From positions 37,415,098-37,479,097 of the forward strand of contig CM043962.1 in the NCBI GenBank assembly GCA_014529385.2: a DNA stretch of 64,000 nt. The letters run 5' to 3'. How positions within the stretch are numbered: the first letter of the stretch is position 1; each line of letters starts with the position of its first letter. The translations under genes were made by a program, and so were the position numbers. Under the pieces are notes generated by a model. The model was not told the origin of the DNA. It did not search any database and saw only the letters and a list, made by a program, of their open reading frames with translations. This document shows positions 35,006 to 46,189 of the stretch, in pieces. The stretch comes from Adiantum capillus-veneris (Eukaryota > Streptophyta > Polypodiopsida > Polypodiales > Pteridaceae).

Positions 35006-35071
35006 TTTATTTCTTAAGTTCTGTTCTCTTCTCCCCTTCTTGGGAACACAATTTGTTAGGAAGCTATCTTC

Positions 35072-35690
35072 TGTGCATTTAGAGACATTTTCAGCCATAG
35101 CCAGAAATTGCTTAATGCAAATGAACACTTCAGACTTAGCTTTAAGTTGTTACACCCATGCATGCTTGGAGTAATCAATCAGTAAAGTTCATGAAGTATA
35201 GGTAACTGCTTAAGGATGGAGTTTGCATAGGCCCACAAACATCACTATGCACAAGTTGTAACCTGCATGCAACCCTTACTGAACTATCCTTCAAAAAAAA
35301 TTAATGTTGCATCTTAGCCAAAATACAGCCTTCACAAACATGCTTAGAAGGTGTTTCAAGAGGCGGCAAAGAAGCAACCATATTAGATTTCTACAAATGC
35401 AGCAAAATAGCAAAATTTAGATGCCCAAAATAAGCATGGAAAAGTTTTGTATCTAAAATAGCCTTTGAATCCACAACTACATTTGCAAAATTTTGGTCCA
35501 GAATTGCATCCAAAGTGAGCTTATATAACCCACAACACAAAATTCTAGATGCAAGTATTTCATCACCAAAACTGAGATCATACATTTGTCATCCATAAAT
35601 TTGAAATAAAGACCAAGTCTTGCAAGAGCAGCTATAGACAAACGTTATTTTTTGATCCTTGGTACATATTAATCAGCCTCTCGACTCTCA
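35072..35690 (-). pseudogene. Antisense fragment of copia copy 1/2 family
   Basis: Reading the minus strand gives the end of protease, GAG-pre-integrase (FGHLNFAILLHL, 35,391-35,430) and the start of integrase up to MCFKQFLAMAENVSKCT-like sequence at 35,075-35,125. It matches about 39,370-39,965 of copy 2. It is an isolated internal piece without LTRs. Confidence 0.8.
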
Positions 35691-36100
35691 CTAAAGCTCA
35701 CCCAAATAGGAGAAAGTGAGTAGGCGAGTGTTGGTGACTATGCCTGGGAGGACACAACTTGCTCTGATACCAATTGTTGGAATTAGGGTTGAGAGATGCA
35801 CACACAGTTTGGAGAAGATGAAAAATTTCAATGCATAGGTGGACCAGGCCATAGGTCCGTCCAGTGTCCAGTCAGGGGACTAGTGGCACCTGAGGCTCAC
35901 TAAAGCTCACCCAAACAGGAGAAAGTGAGTAGGCGAGTGCTGGTGACTATTCATGGGAGGACACAACCTGCTCTAATACCAATTGTTGTAATTAGGGTTG
36001 AGGGATGCACACACAGCTTGGAGAAGATCAATAAGTTCAATGCATAGGTGGACCAAGCCGTAGGGCCGTCCAGTAGCCAGCCAGGCGACTAGTGGCCTGA
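35690..36100. repeat. Tandem duplication carrying an LTR end and primer site
   Basis: Two units (about 35,690-35,893 and 35,903-36,095) each contain AAAGCTCACCCAAA, GAGAAAGTGAGTAGGCGAGTG and a minus-strand primer-binding site next to a copia-like LTR end (CTCTGATACCAATTGTTGGA in unit 1). After about 70 bp comes CCGTCCAGT, the start of the TRIM-like LTR. Only the second unit continues into that LTR. Confidence 0.8.
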
Positions 36101-37534
36101 CTTACCAGTGGCTTTACTAGGCCACCACTAGTAGATATTTGGAGTTTCCAAGGGTTGCCTTGGCTAGATATTTCTAGTAGCAGCAAGTATGTGGTGGCCG
36201 TGCGATAGCCTTGGCTTGTGGATATATACAACATCATGAGGACAGCCTTGGGATAGAGACAATCTTGAGAGACTAGCAGAGTTTTGTGAGTCTTACCATA
36301 GTCTTGCCATAGCCTTACCACTATGTGTGTCACCATCTAGAGCACTTGCCTTGCACTCTTGGGCACTAGCCTTGGAGCACTTCACCTTGGTTATCTACAG
36401 TTGGTCATGTGAGCCTTGTAGTCTTGTTGTCTAGTTACATTGTGGTTGTTAGTTGTGTCTTGTACATTGCACCCATTCCATCGCAGCCTCTACATCTCCA
36501 TTGTACCTTGTTGTGTAGTCGTAGATTGGGAAGAGCTTGTATGGTCATTTGGTTATGTACATGGTGTTGCCTTGGAGGGCTTGTGGTTGTCGAGTATACC
36601 ATTTTAGTTCTTGTTCAGCTCATTGTCTAGTTCTATTCTCAAGTTTTTTCATTGTATGTAGGTTTTGAGCTAGCTTGTGAGTCCGCATGCATCCAGAGCA
36701 CCCCACCACTAGAGAGCACTGTGCGCACCATTTCCATCTATAAGTACTCTCATTTTTGGCACACCCAGTGGGACTGCTTTATCGGGTCTTGCAAGTTAGC
36801 TCAGTCACCTGGGAAGTTAGATTGAGCAAACCAATAGTGTGGCTACATTCTAGGGTGCCATAGGCATCTGTAGTCGCTCCGACTACCTACCCTACATTTT
36901 AGGCTAAATTTTAGGAAACCCCCAGTTCTTTTTTGCAGTACCTCTTTCTAGGTTCTTGGCGTGCCACCCCACTCACCGGACCACTCACCAAGACAGTGAG
37001 AGGAATAGTGGCAGGCATCTATAGTGGGGCTATAGGGATACAAGGCTACACAGGGCTCAGATTGCATGGCCACATTGGTAAACATGCTCTAGAGGACACC
37101 CCCTTCGAGTTGGACCATACTTGGTATGGGCGCCCGGGCACTCTTAGACTGGCCCATCGATGAGCGCCCAGTGTGGACACATCGGTCGACCAGGGTGGGG
37201 CTCGGACCACTTTGGCAAGAGAGGTAGCATTCATCATCCATAGTGTGTCTAGCCTATGTCCATACTTTTTAGAGCATTCAAGAGCTACCAGACATCACTT
37301 ATTTACTAGCCGAGGCGATTGTGGACCAGGGCGGCATGCTAGGCCCGTCCAGTGGCCAGCCAAGTGACTAGTGGCCCGACTCACCAGTGGCTTTACTAGG
37401 CCATCACTAGTAGATATTTGGAGTTTCCAGGGGTTGCCTTGGCTAGATATTTCCAGTAGGAGCAGATATGTGGTGGACGTGCGATGGCCTTGGCTTGTAG
37501 ATATATATAAAACCACGTGGACAACCTTGGGAGA
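36063..37534 (+). mobile_element. TRIM-like LTR element interrupted by copia
   Basis: A 690-bp LTR (36,063-36,752) is followed by a primer-binding site, about 590 bp of non-coding internal sequence, and the first 195 bp of a second LTR (37,340-37,534). Copia copy 2 starts at 37,535. The internal part has no recognisable gag or pol. The small non-coding interior fits a terminal-repeat retrotransposon in miniature, although the LTRs are long for that class. The remainder of its second LTR was not found. Confidence 0.65.
36753..36775 (+). promoter_or_regulatory. Primer-binding site of TRIM-like element
   Basis: TTTGGCACACCCAGTGGGAC follows the LTR end CTCTCA by two bases. It resembles the TGGCACGCCCAGTGGGAC-type sites reported for some plant Ty3/gypsy (Tat/Ogre-like) elements, unlike the Met-tRNA sites of the other elements here. 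Confidence 0.6.
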
Positions 37535-37761
37535 TGTTACCATATACATGTGGTAGTGATGTGTGTGAACACACTAGGACCGCCGAGGCATTTTTTCCCT
37601 CTTTAGGAGGTTTTTTCCCCCGTGCATTGTATATACACTCATCACTCTAGGGCTATCTATCTTTCCATAGCACACTAAGTAACACACTCTCTATTGTGTG
37701 CCTTGAGCTTCCTTCGTCTTCTCCAAGCTGTGTGTGTTTCTCTGCAACCCTAATTCCAACA
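37535..37761 (+). repeat. Copia copy 2 5' LTR (227 bp)
   Basis: TGTTACCATATACATG at the start, AATTCCAACA at the end, same length as in copy 1. A TATA-like GTATATACAC lies near 37,630. Confidence 0.93.
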
Positions 37762-37763
37762 AT

Positions 37764-37780
37764 TGGTATCAGAGCAGGTC
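37764..37780 (+). promoter_or_regulatory. Copia copy 2 primer-binding site
   Basis: TGGTATCAGAGCAGGTC, the exact plant initiator-Met-tRNA type, lies two bases after the LTR. Confidence 0.92.
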
Positions 37781-38078
37781 ACGTCCTCCCGGGCTTAGTC
37801 GCCAGTTTCTCCCGCACACGCCCGCTCACTTTCTCCGATTTGAGTGAGCTTTGGCAAGCATTCACAGAATTTTGATTTGGGCTCATTTCGGCCTCCGTTT
37901 CCACTACAGGCAGTACTGCACAGGCTATTTCGTCATTTTGTGCAGAATTTCTATCGGTGCCATTTTCTGCATAATAGGTGCCTTATAGTCTTCTACGGTT
38001 TGTGCTATATAGCACAGGTTATTCCCACTCAATTTCTCCTATTTTCGGGCAGTTTTCACATCAGGTGCAGCATTTACC

Positions 38079-38936
38079 ATGGCTGACAACAACAACACAG
38101 ATGTGTTCAAGATGTTTGGTGCTGAGGACAGGTTGGATGGGGACAACTAACCTATGTGGGCTTATATGATGCAACATGTTCTTGTGTCAAAGGGTGTCTG
38201 GAACATTGTGCACGGCATTGATGTACGTCCTGGTTTTGAGGATGTAGGCGATGTTGAGGATGTTGCAGGTCTTGCTGCAACGATTGCAGCTGTTAGAGTT
38301 GTTTTGCCTACAGCAGAACAAGCTCGTTGGGATGTTAAGGATGTGCAGGCTCAAGCATTGATTGCATTGTCTATGAAGCGCACCATTGTTCCTCACATCC
38401 GTTCAGCAAAATCTGCAAAAAAGGCTTGGGATATTCTAGCAAGTCTTTATGCAAGCTGCAATGAGGCTAAAATTGATTTGCTGCGTAAAGAGCTCGAGTC
38501 GAAGATTATGCATGAGGAAGATGATATGGACACTTTTCTTGCTAGTGTCAAGGATATCAATGACCAACTTATTTCTGCAGGTGAAGTTATTTCAGACAGT
38601 TCCCTTGTGCAGACGGTTCTTGATGCCTCACCAGATTCTTACCAGACTTTTGCTCGTACTTGGATACTTATGACCCAAGGAAATCCAGAAGTTGTCAAGT
38701 TTGATGCATTATGCACATTCCTGTTGCAAGAGTCACTTTCCAGAAAAAATAGGACTAGACAGCGTGCAGTTGAAGCGGATTTTATTGCTTCTCAAAGAAA
38801 GGGTGGTAACAGCAATGCAGCCACTTCTTATGGTTCTGCTGCGAGTGGCAAAAATTATGTTCCTAATGCTTCTGCTGGTAGCAATTCGTCTTGAAATTTT
38901 GGTGATAAGGGCAAAAAGAAGATGCGTTGCCATTAT
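38079..38936 (+). pseudogene. Copia copy 2 gag
   Basis: The frame opens at ATG 38,079 (MADNNNTDVFKMF). A TAA at 38,148-38,150 replaces the Tyr codon of copy 1, and a TGA at 38,892-38,894 follows later in the same frame. The UBN2-type gag region runs from WAYMMQHVL to FLLQESLSRKN. The CCHC knuckle CHYCKANDHFIKSCP begins just past the second stop and is in the same frame as pol. Without the two point changes the frame would be continuous. Confidence 0.88.
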
Positions 38937-41755
38937 TGTAAAGCCAATGATCACTTTATCAAGTCGTGTCCTAAGTTGAAGACCAAAGAGGCTAAGAAGA
39001 AAGAGGTTGGTTCCACTGCAAATGCTGGTTCCACTACAAATGCAGCCATTGTTGAGTCTTCTGTGAAAGGAGACTGTGTTGCTGATGTTGATGCAGAATG
39101 GGCTTTTAGTGCAGAGTGCACTTACAATCCTGCTGTCCATGATGCATGCTTGTCAGTTGCTGCAGATTCACATGTGTGGTATTTCGACAGTGGTGCTACA
39201 AAGCACATTACCTCACATCGTGAATTGTTTACCTCTCTCGAGTCTGTCCCTCATGGGAATTCAATCACTTGTGCCAACAATGCCTCTTATCCAATTCAGG
39301 GAGTTGGAAAGATCGTGCTTACTGCTGCTAATGGCAGTTCTTTCACACTTGTTGATGCACTTTATGTACCTGGGATCAAGAAGAATCTCTTGTCTGTATC
39401 CGCACTTGCTAGACTTGGACTTGTAGTCAAATTTGTGGATGACAGATGTACAGTTCATGAACTCAAATTTGGTGATAAAATTGTTGCATCTGGGCTTTTG
39501 TGCCGTGGGCTGTATAAGCTCACTTTGTACGACAAGTGTGGACAAAATTTTGCAAATGTTGTTGCAAATTCAAGGGCTATTTCATATGCAAAACTTTGGC
39601 ATGCATGTTTTGGTCATCTCAATTTTGCCAGTTTGCTGCGTTTGCAGAAATCTGATATGGTTGCTTCTTTGCCGCCTCTTGAAGCACCTGTCAAACATGT
39701 TTGTGAAGGCTGTATTTTGGGTAAGATGCAGCGTTCTAAATTTCCAAAGGATGGTTCAGTTCGGGCCACATGCAGGTTGCAGCTTGTGCATAGTGATGTT
39801 TGTGGGCCCATGCAAACTCCGTCCTTGGGCAATTACCTGTACTTCGTGACTTTCATTGATGATTACTCTAGGCATGCATGGGTATTTCCGCTTAAAGCGA
39901 AGTCCGAAGTTTTTATGTGCTTCAAACAGTTTCCGGCTATGGCTGAAAATGTCTCGAAATGTACTATGGGCACCCTCCGTTCCGATCGAGGGGGGGAGTA
40001 TATGTCTCATGAATTTAATGCATTTGTGTTTAGTCGTGGGATAAAACACCAATGTACAGTGCCTTTTACACCTCAGCAAAATGGTGTTGCTGAGAGGAAA
40101 AACAGGTCACTAACGGAAATGGCACGATGTATGGTCAAAAGTCAAGCTTTGCCGCATTCTTTTTGGCTTGAGGCCATCATGTGTTCCACTTATGTACTTA
40201 ACAGGTGTCCTACTAAAGCTTTGCAGTCTATTACTCCATATGAAGCATGGCATGATAGAAAGCCTTCTATTGAGCACATGCGTGTTTTTGGTTGTTTGGC
40301 ATATGCTTTGGTGCCACAAGTGCAGCACAGAAAATTGGATGATAAGGCTGTCAAATGTATTTTTGTTGGTTATAGTGCTGAAAGCAAAGGTTACAGGTTG
40401 TATTATCCTCAAAAAAAACGTATTCTGGTTTCTCGGGATGTAGTGTTTGTGGAAGATTCTGTTCACCCTTGCTGTCATGTACTAGAGACAGTAATGTAAG
40501 CTCAAAGGACATTTATGACACTTTGTTGCCTCTTTTCAGTGGTGGAAATACGAATGTAAGTTCCAATGAGGCAAATGTACAGCCTATGGGGGTTTCTGAA
40601 AAGGTTACAGATCAACCTATTATTGATGCAGATGTACATAATGTACTTGATGAGGAAAGGGGTGAAAATGAGCAGGCTAGAGGTATGACAAAATGGTTGG
40701 TGCACACTTTGTGTGACAGTAAATTGGATGCACCTTTGTCTAGTCGTACTCGTTCAGGCTCTTGCCATGCATCTTATGCATCAGATTGTTATGCTTTGGT
40801 TGTGTCTAGTTTACATGATGTTGAGGAGCCTCTGTCTTTTGATGAAGCACAGAATTCAGAAAATTGGATGGCTGCCATGCAATCAGAATATGATGCACTT
40901 ATAGAAAATGACACATGGACTTTATGTGATTTGCCTCCTGGAAAAAAGGCCATTGGTACGAAGTGGGTTTACAAGTTGAAACGTAAGTCGGATGGTGAGA
41001 TCGATCGCCATAAGGCTCGACTTGTTGCAAAGGGTTATGCACAGCAAAAAGGCACAGATTATGAAGAGACTTTTGCTCCCACTTGTCGTATGACTACTAT
41101 GCGTTTTCTATGTGCATTGGCAGCTCATTTTGGTTGGGATGTACATCAATCAGACATTGTTATTGCTTTCTTAAATGGTGACATATTTCAAGAAGTTTAT
41201 GTAACGCAGCCTCGCGGTTTTGTCATAAAAGGACAAGAGGAAAAAGTGTGCAGATATAAGAAGGATTTGTATGGGTTGAAGCAATCTCCTCGTGCTTGGT
41301 ATGAGAAAGCTGACACTCATTTGGTTAAACAAGGCTTTCGTAACAGTCCAACAGAAAGCACATTGTATGTAAAGAGTGAGGATGATGTATTTCTCATTGT
41401 GGTTCTTTATGTCGATGATTTGTTGATCACTGGACCAAATGAGAGACATATTGTTGAATTTAAGTCTGATTTGAATGCTACTTTCAAGATGAAAGATTTG
41501 GGACTGTTGCATCATTACTTGGGTATACAGTTTAAGCAGTGTGATGGTGGTATTGCCTTGTGTCAGAAAAGTTACATAGAGACATTGCTATGTAAGTTTA
41601 GACTTGAGGATTTCAAACCTATTGCCACTCCCATGGAAACAGGTTTGAAGTTGAGTCTACATGATGCTGGCAATCCTGCTGATGTCACTCTTTACTAAAC
41701 TGCTATTGGCTGCCTCATTTATGTATGCAACACGAGACCGGATATTTAGTTTGCA
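38922..41755 (+). pseudogene. Copia copy 2 pol (protease, integrase, RT)
   Basis: The protease motif WYFDSGATKHIT is at 39,177-39,212. The integrase zinc region (FGHLNFASLLRL, CEGCILGKM) is at 39,609-39,732. The core has LVHSDVCGP (39,783), the SDRGGEY block (39,980) and NGVAERKNRSL (40,081-40,113). Reverse transcriptase spans about 40,900-41,540 with TKWVYKLKRK, SPRAWYEKAD and the catalytic YVDD at 41,408-41,419. A one-base loss near 40,466 shifts the frame and a TAA at 41,696-41,698 ends the long frame before RNase H. Reverse transcriptase itself is nearly intact in sequence. The element still cannot be autonomous because of the stops and the split. Confidence 0.92.
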
Positions 41756-41821
41756 GTCTCACGGGTCAACAGATTTATGCATAGCCCAGGGTCTAAGCAT
41801 TGGCAAGCTGTCAAGAGGATT

Positions 41822-41826
<5 letters not shown>
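41699..41826 (+). pseudogene. Copia copy 2 RNase H, first part
   Basis: The same frame continues past the TAA with AIGCLIYVCNTRPDI, a TAG, then FAVSRVNRFMHSPGSKHWQA and VKRIF. This is the standard copia segment that precedes RNase H. Coding stops at a pure (GA)n tract. The next residues of the domain are found on the minus strand from 47,023 downward. Confidence 0.9.

Positions 41827-41899
<73 letters not shown>
41826..41899. repeat. (GA)n tract at left inversion junction
   Basis: About 37 GA units lie between copia RNase H coding (left) and the antisense LARD-L leader (right). In the LARD-L copy at 2.2 kb the same leader runs into a (TC)n tract at the same base. Confidence 0.95.
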
Positions 41900-41901
<2 letters not shown>

Positions 41902-41940
41902 CCATGAAACCATGTCTCCTTCCCCTCTCCTTCATGATTT

Positions 41941-42092
41941 CTCTGATACCCGTGTAAGACTGAGAGTGCTGGAGCATGCAACTCTCCACCCAACTATGCC
42001 CTATATAGGCCATGCCGTGCTAATAATAGGCCCCCCTTGATTGCATGCTTGTCTGGGCCCTTGGCACACCTGATCCTACCCTTGGCTTGATA
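41941..42092 (-). repeat. LARD-L copy 2 5' LTR and primer site
   Basis: On the minus strand the 140-bp LTR runs 42,092 to 41,953, from TATCAAGCC to CTTACA, with TATATAGGGC in the middle. GGGTATCAGAG, a primer-binding site with one change, follows at 41,951-41,941. The leader then continues to GCATGGATTCTCTC-like sequence, as in copy 1. Confidence 0.82.
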
Positions 42093-42096
42093 GTCT

Positions 42097-43000
42097 GATC
42101 TTAGTGTTGATGAAGGGGTTTGATGTAGGCAGCCACCATGTGCTTGATAGTTTTGTTTAAGTTCTCAATTAACCCATTGCTTTGAGGATGGTATGAGGAA
42201 GTAAATACTTGAGTGATGCCTAAGCATTTGGTGATGACCTGCATGAATTCACTCTTAAAGTGATTTCCTTGATCTAACAATAACTTTTGAGGGCATCCAT
42301 GGCAAAAGATGATGTTATGAAGAAGGGCTTCTGCGACTGTAGATGCTTGTGAGTCGAGGAGAGCTTAAGGTTCACACCATTGTCATAGGTAGTCTATTGT
42401 GACGAGCACAAATTTATTTCCTACTAAAGAGGTGGGAAATGGACCTATGAGGTCCCATCCAATCCTCTCCAAGGCATGCTCACCTCAATTGGTGAGAGAT
42501 AACCTGGTTTTTGAGTGGGGATGTAAGCTCTTGGTAGGTGACACACTATTGAAGCTTCTGTGAGATTGTTTGTCACATGTGAGGCCAATAATGCTCAATG
42601 TGGAGATTTTTCAGCACCTTTTGGAAACCAAGGTGACTAAATAGGGGATGTTTGTGAAGATACTCTACATAATTTTGGTGTAGACTATCAGACACATAGA
42701 GTCATGGAGAATGACATGCATGCACATAATAGATGAGACCATCCAATAAAACAAATTTCTTGTGGAACCTTGTGACATAGAGGATTTGAGATGATGAATC
42801 ATGGATTTAGTCTTGGGGTCTTGTGGCTATAAAGTGCTATGGGATGTCAGGTCAATAGGCTGGGGCATGTTGTGCTACTAGGTATTCTAAATCTAGGGTG
42901 TCTTGGATAGACCATCAACAACGTAGTTGGTGTACCTAGTTGTAAAGTGGTATTCTTGAAGTTACAAGGCCCATCTAAGGAGTCACCCGGGAGGTAAAAA
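42097..43000 (-). pseudogene. Ty3/gypsy RNase H-integrase fragment (left half), copy 2
   Basis: This is the reverse complement of a close relative of 1,195-2,096. It carries the same integrase core end (near 42,110-42,180) and the same breakpoint at the LARD-L LTR. The RNase H linker side (CTCCCGGGTG) is near 42,985. There are many stops. Together with 63,860-64,000 it represents the target gene of the LARD-L insertion. Confidence 0.8.
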
Positions 43001-43775
43001 TTGATAACAAGTCAAGGACTTATACTTTTGTGATGAGTTACATTAGCTAATTACTTTCATGGAAAGTTAAAAGAGGTACTCTTAGTTGTGATTGTTGAGC
43101 TATATATAGAGATACTTGTTTAAATACCATATTAGAGAGTTTGTGACTTTAGAGACAATTTGAGAATCACCAATGCCTTGAAGATTTAGCCATATGGACA
43201 AATCCATTTTTTTATAAAAAGGTTAAAGTCTTCCACAAGGTAGTACTTGAAAAGCTCTGCCGAGACATTCCCTCGAAACTTTGGCTAAGATTTGGCCATA
43301 TGATCAAATCTTAAGTTTGTTTTGAAAGTGGGAATTGGGAAATTCCCAAATTTACTAATACGATGTTATTAGCATACTCGAGTGAGTTCTAAATGAAGTC
43401 TTCACGCTATGTTGGATATGTGTTGGTTGCAAAATATAGTTGCAAAGAAACAACGATGTGGAAAAATCAAGATGTTATTCTTGATTTCATTGAACCTCCT
43501 ATCGAACTGTGTTCCGGTCAAACGAACAGTTGGATCCATGAAGGATGCCACTATGGAAAACATTAGTGTTCTTATGAAGATACAAATACTTTTGTTTTTG
43601 AGGACAGAAATGCTTCTCCAAGGGGGGAGTAATTTCAAGCCTAGGGGAAGACCATGCATGCCAAGGTCCAGGATGAACATACGGTACAAGGGGTCTTTAT
43701 TATTAGTAAGACATGGCCTATATAGGGAAAGGTTGGGTGGAAAGTGGCATGCTCCAATCCCCAATCCTCACATTA
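43001..43775 (+). mobile_element. LARD-L copy 5, 3' end with LTR
   Basis: Bases 43,011-43,400 match the reverse complement of 20,110-20,500. Bases 43,440-43,630 hold the GGATCCATGAAGGATG block and the polypurine tract AAGGGGGGAGTAA. An LTR-like region follows from 43,633 to about 43,775. The LTR end is diverged and resembles copy 4, not copies 1 and 6. Confidence 0.72.
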
Positions 43776-44060
43776 AGATACTTGTGACTTGATGATTGAG
43801 GTTCCAAGTTTTATTAACAGTTGCAAGTCAGTCGATTCTCTGGAAGGAACATCTAAGTCTAGTGCCTCCCGTTTTCCCATCGTGAGCTTCCAACTTCTGT
43901 AGGGAAAGGCCATTGACAATCTTTGCTTCACAATATGGTATTTGAACACCACATTCTTAGCAACTATAGAGCACTTAATTCTATCTCCTTGGTGGTTGAC
44001 CCCCTTGGTCTCCCATCCAATTGCAAAGAAGTCATTTTCCTTGGGAGGTACACTATTTAG
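43773..44060 (-). CDS. Unknown repeated ORF, copy B (partial)
   Basis: On the minus strand 96 codons are open to a TAA at 43,773. The frame contains PPKENDFFAIGWETKGVNHQ, then IKCSIVAKNVVFKYHI and LSMAFPYRSWKLTMGKREAL. It has no ATG of its own and is probably the last part of a longer gene. Copy A at 19,440-19,636 conserves the frame and many residues. I do not recognise the family. Its stop lies at the edge of the LARD-L LTR on the opposite strand. It could be a domain of an unnamed transposon protein. Confidence 0.5.
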   Translation of the reverse strand, partial: LNSVPPKENDFFAIGWETKGVNHQGDRIKCSIVAKNVVFKYHIVKQRLSMAFPYRSWKLTMGKREALDLDVPSRESTDLQLLIKLGTSIIKSQVS

Positions 44061-44189
44061 TCATGTTAATGTATAACATGCGTTCAAAAGGAGGGGTTTT
44101 AAAATGCAAAAAATAGGCTTTAACTGAGGTATATTAAAATAAGGGCTTTTTATATTTAATTTTATAAAAAATTCCTAAAATAAAGTGTC

Positions 44190-45010
44190 AGTTTATTCAT
44201 TCAAGCATGTTAAAAGAGGGGGTTTGAATACCCGATGAAGGCACGTTATATAGGGGGGTACTGAATAGTGAACCCCCGGAGCGTTCATCACACTTTTCCC
44301 TTTGCAAGACCACATTGTTCGTATGCTATGAACACTCTCCAATTGAAAGATATACACAAATACATGAAGAGACATAAACCATGTTACCATTGCTTTGTGG
44401 GAACCATAGGTGCACTTCATTTCCTTGCTCATCAACCTCTTTGATAGCCTCATTTGATTCCTCCACAATTCGCATGCAGTTTCTTACTGGCCTCTCCCTT
44501 TGATTTTCCCTTCTCCATGTCCTCAAGCACAAGTAATAGCAGAACCATGCCCCAAGAAATACATTTGGTGCCTATGAACCCCATACCCAAGTCTATGAGG
44601 TCATCCTTATCCTCTGTCTTATAGTCCCATTGGGTAATCCCTTTAATAAACCTCAACAAGCAAAAGTGAAAGTTTTGTTGGTTTCACAGAGGTGTTTGAG
44701 GAAATCCACTGGCAACCATGCTATTTTGGATCCCTCAAACACTAAGGAATATTCCTCCATTTTATGCACCATGTAATCAAGAAAGCTTTGGAATGCCTTT
44801 GCATGTAGGTTGGAAGTGTCTTGCATGTCGATCATTGCCTTCAACATATTGACTTGTTCATGTGCTCGATCCACGAGTCCTACCTTTTCCAATTGTGCGA
44901 GAAGTGTGTCACAAGATGTTTACATGGGTTCATGTGTGAAGAAGATGGCAGAGAGCTTAGAGCGAGAGTTTTGTGGATATGAGAAACGAAGTTTCAAAAA
45001 CCTAGAAAGG
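44190..45010 (-). pseudogene. Unknown coding-like region upstream of ORF copy B
   Basis: Minus-strand open frames at 44,653-44,892 (AHEQVNMLKAMIDMQDTSNL; FQSFLDYMVHKMEEYSLVFE) and 44,326-44,532 look protein-like: amphipathic, with lysine/glutamate-rich parts. The part at 44,370-44,440 has a homologue at 19,340-19,400. They may belong to the same broken gene as the ORF at 43,773-44,060. No known domain is recognised. Confidence 0.35.
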
Positions 45011-45329
45011 CACTTACATACTCAAGGTCACTTTTTAAAAAGCACTTAAAATTAATGTCAAACTCACCAAGAACCATAGTTTTTAACAAAATCACACGAC
45101 AAAGCATCAAAAGACACCAATGTCGAAGGCATTCACGTTCCAAATAAATGAAATTGCACATTTCAACTCAAAATCTTGAACAAATTGAAAATAAACAAGT
45201 TGCTTAGATATGCCTAGAATGCACCCTAGAGTTTAGCAATGATGCCCCAAGAGGCCTCCTATGCATAAAATGCATTTGGGACTTCCTTTTCAAACCAAGG
45301 CACCTAATTTAGGGTACCTTGGCCACCCT

Positions 45330-45900
45330 AAAATAGTTTGAGGGTGCATGCCCACCTACCAGAGAGTCACAACATTCACAACCATGACCCATACATGGTT
45401 TTGGACGCAATCCAATTTGGCACTGTCAAGCCTACGAATAGACAAACTTTTGCAGAAAGACTTTTAGCAAGGAGCTCAAGGTTGAAGAAAGCGACAAAAC
45501 TTTTGGAAATAAATTTGACAAGGAAGCTTGAAGGGAATCCAATTTCATAGAAGGCTCTTTGATATGAGAATTTTGCAACCACGACTTGACGCAAAAAAGG
45601 TGTCGATAAGGTGGGGCATAAAGTAAGTGCCAAGTTTTTGTGACTTCAACAACCATGGAGTATGGAAACTACCATGGAGCACGTGATCAAGTGCTCTTGG
45701 GACAAAAAGTTCGTGGGCTACAAGCTGGGAATTGGGAATGAGTTCTCTTGGAAATCGGCAAACATTCTTAAAGCTTCAGAACTTTGACAGACACAAGCTT
45801 TCATAAAAAAGCACGGTACAAGATGAACAAGACCAAAGTGGGTTGTGATCACGAGCATGAGGTAACTTCTTTCAATTTCTTTTTTTTCTTTGTTTTCAAT
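45330..45900 (+). mobile_element. LARD-L copy 7, internal fragment
   Basis: Bases 45,580-45,720 match 3,020-3,170 and 49,780-49,880 (CATGGAGTATGG, ACCATGGAGCACG). Bases 45,850-45,900 match the ATGAGGTAACTTCTTT block. The stretch GTGGGCTACAAGC (45,712-45,724) corresponds to the undisrupted target of the chromovirus. The left limit is uncertain. Confidence 0.6.
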
Positions 45901-45989
45901 CATAGATAACACTATAGGAGGAAAACTCCAGAACCACTAGCATTGCCGCGGAAAGTTAACAAAGGAAAATAGAAAGAGAGAATATTGTG

Positions 45990-46185
45990 TGTGCGGCAAT
46001 AGCAATATACATGGTAATAGGTGCGGTAATATAGTCGCGATTATTACCGCAAATATTACCTTGACTATTACTGTGCATATTGCTATGCATAGTACCTTGT
46101 ATCTTACCGTGCATATTACCTCATATATTACCGTGCATATTACCTTGTATATTACCGTGCATATTACCGCATAAATTACCGCCAT
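45990..46185. repeat. 12-bp ATTACC minisatellite, largest array
   Basis: Alternating 12-mers TATTACCGTGCA and TATTACCTTGTA (and variants) form a 24-bp higher-order unit near 46,100-46,185; the left part is more degenerate. The array abuts the end of the inverted copia LTR. Confidence 0.88.
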
Positions 46186-46189
46186 ACTC

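Larger units (their letters stand above)
37535..41826 (+). mobile_element. Ty1/copia element, copy 2 (5' part)
   Basis: It has a 5' LTR, exact primer site, gag, protease, integrase, reverse transcriptase and the first part of RNase H. It is better preserved than copy 1. It ends at a (GA)n tract inside RNase H coding; the rest, including the 3' LTR, is on the minus strand at 46,190-47,023. It is inserted in the second LTR of the TRIM-like element; GGAGA precedes it. Confidence 0.92.

Noticed and set aside
38733-40478. Long minus-strand open frames opposite copia gag-pol (for example 38,733-39,140 and 40,110-40,478, and similar in copy 1)
   Set aside because: They lie antisense to well-recognised copia domains and show no domain of their own.
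43402-43792. Open frames of 120-127 codons on both strands at 43.4-43.8 kb
   Set aside because: The sequence is the LARD-L 3' end; equivalent regions at 20.0 and 63.6 kb do not keep either frame open.
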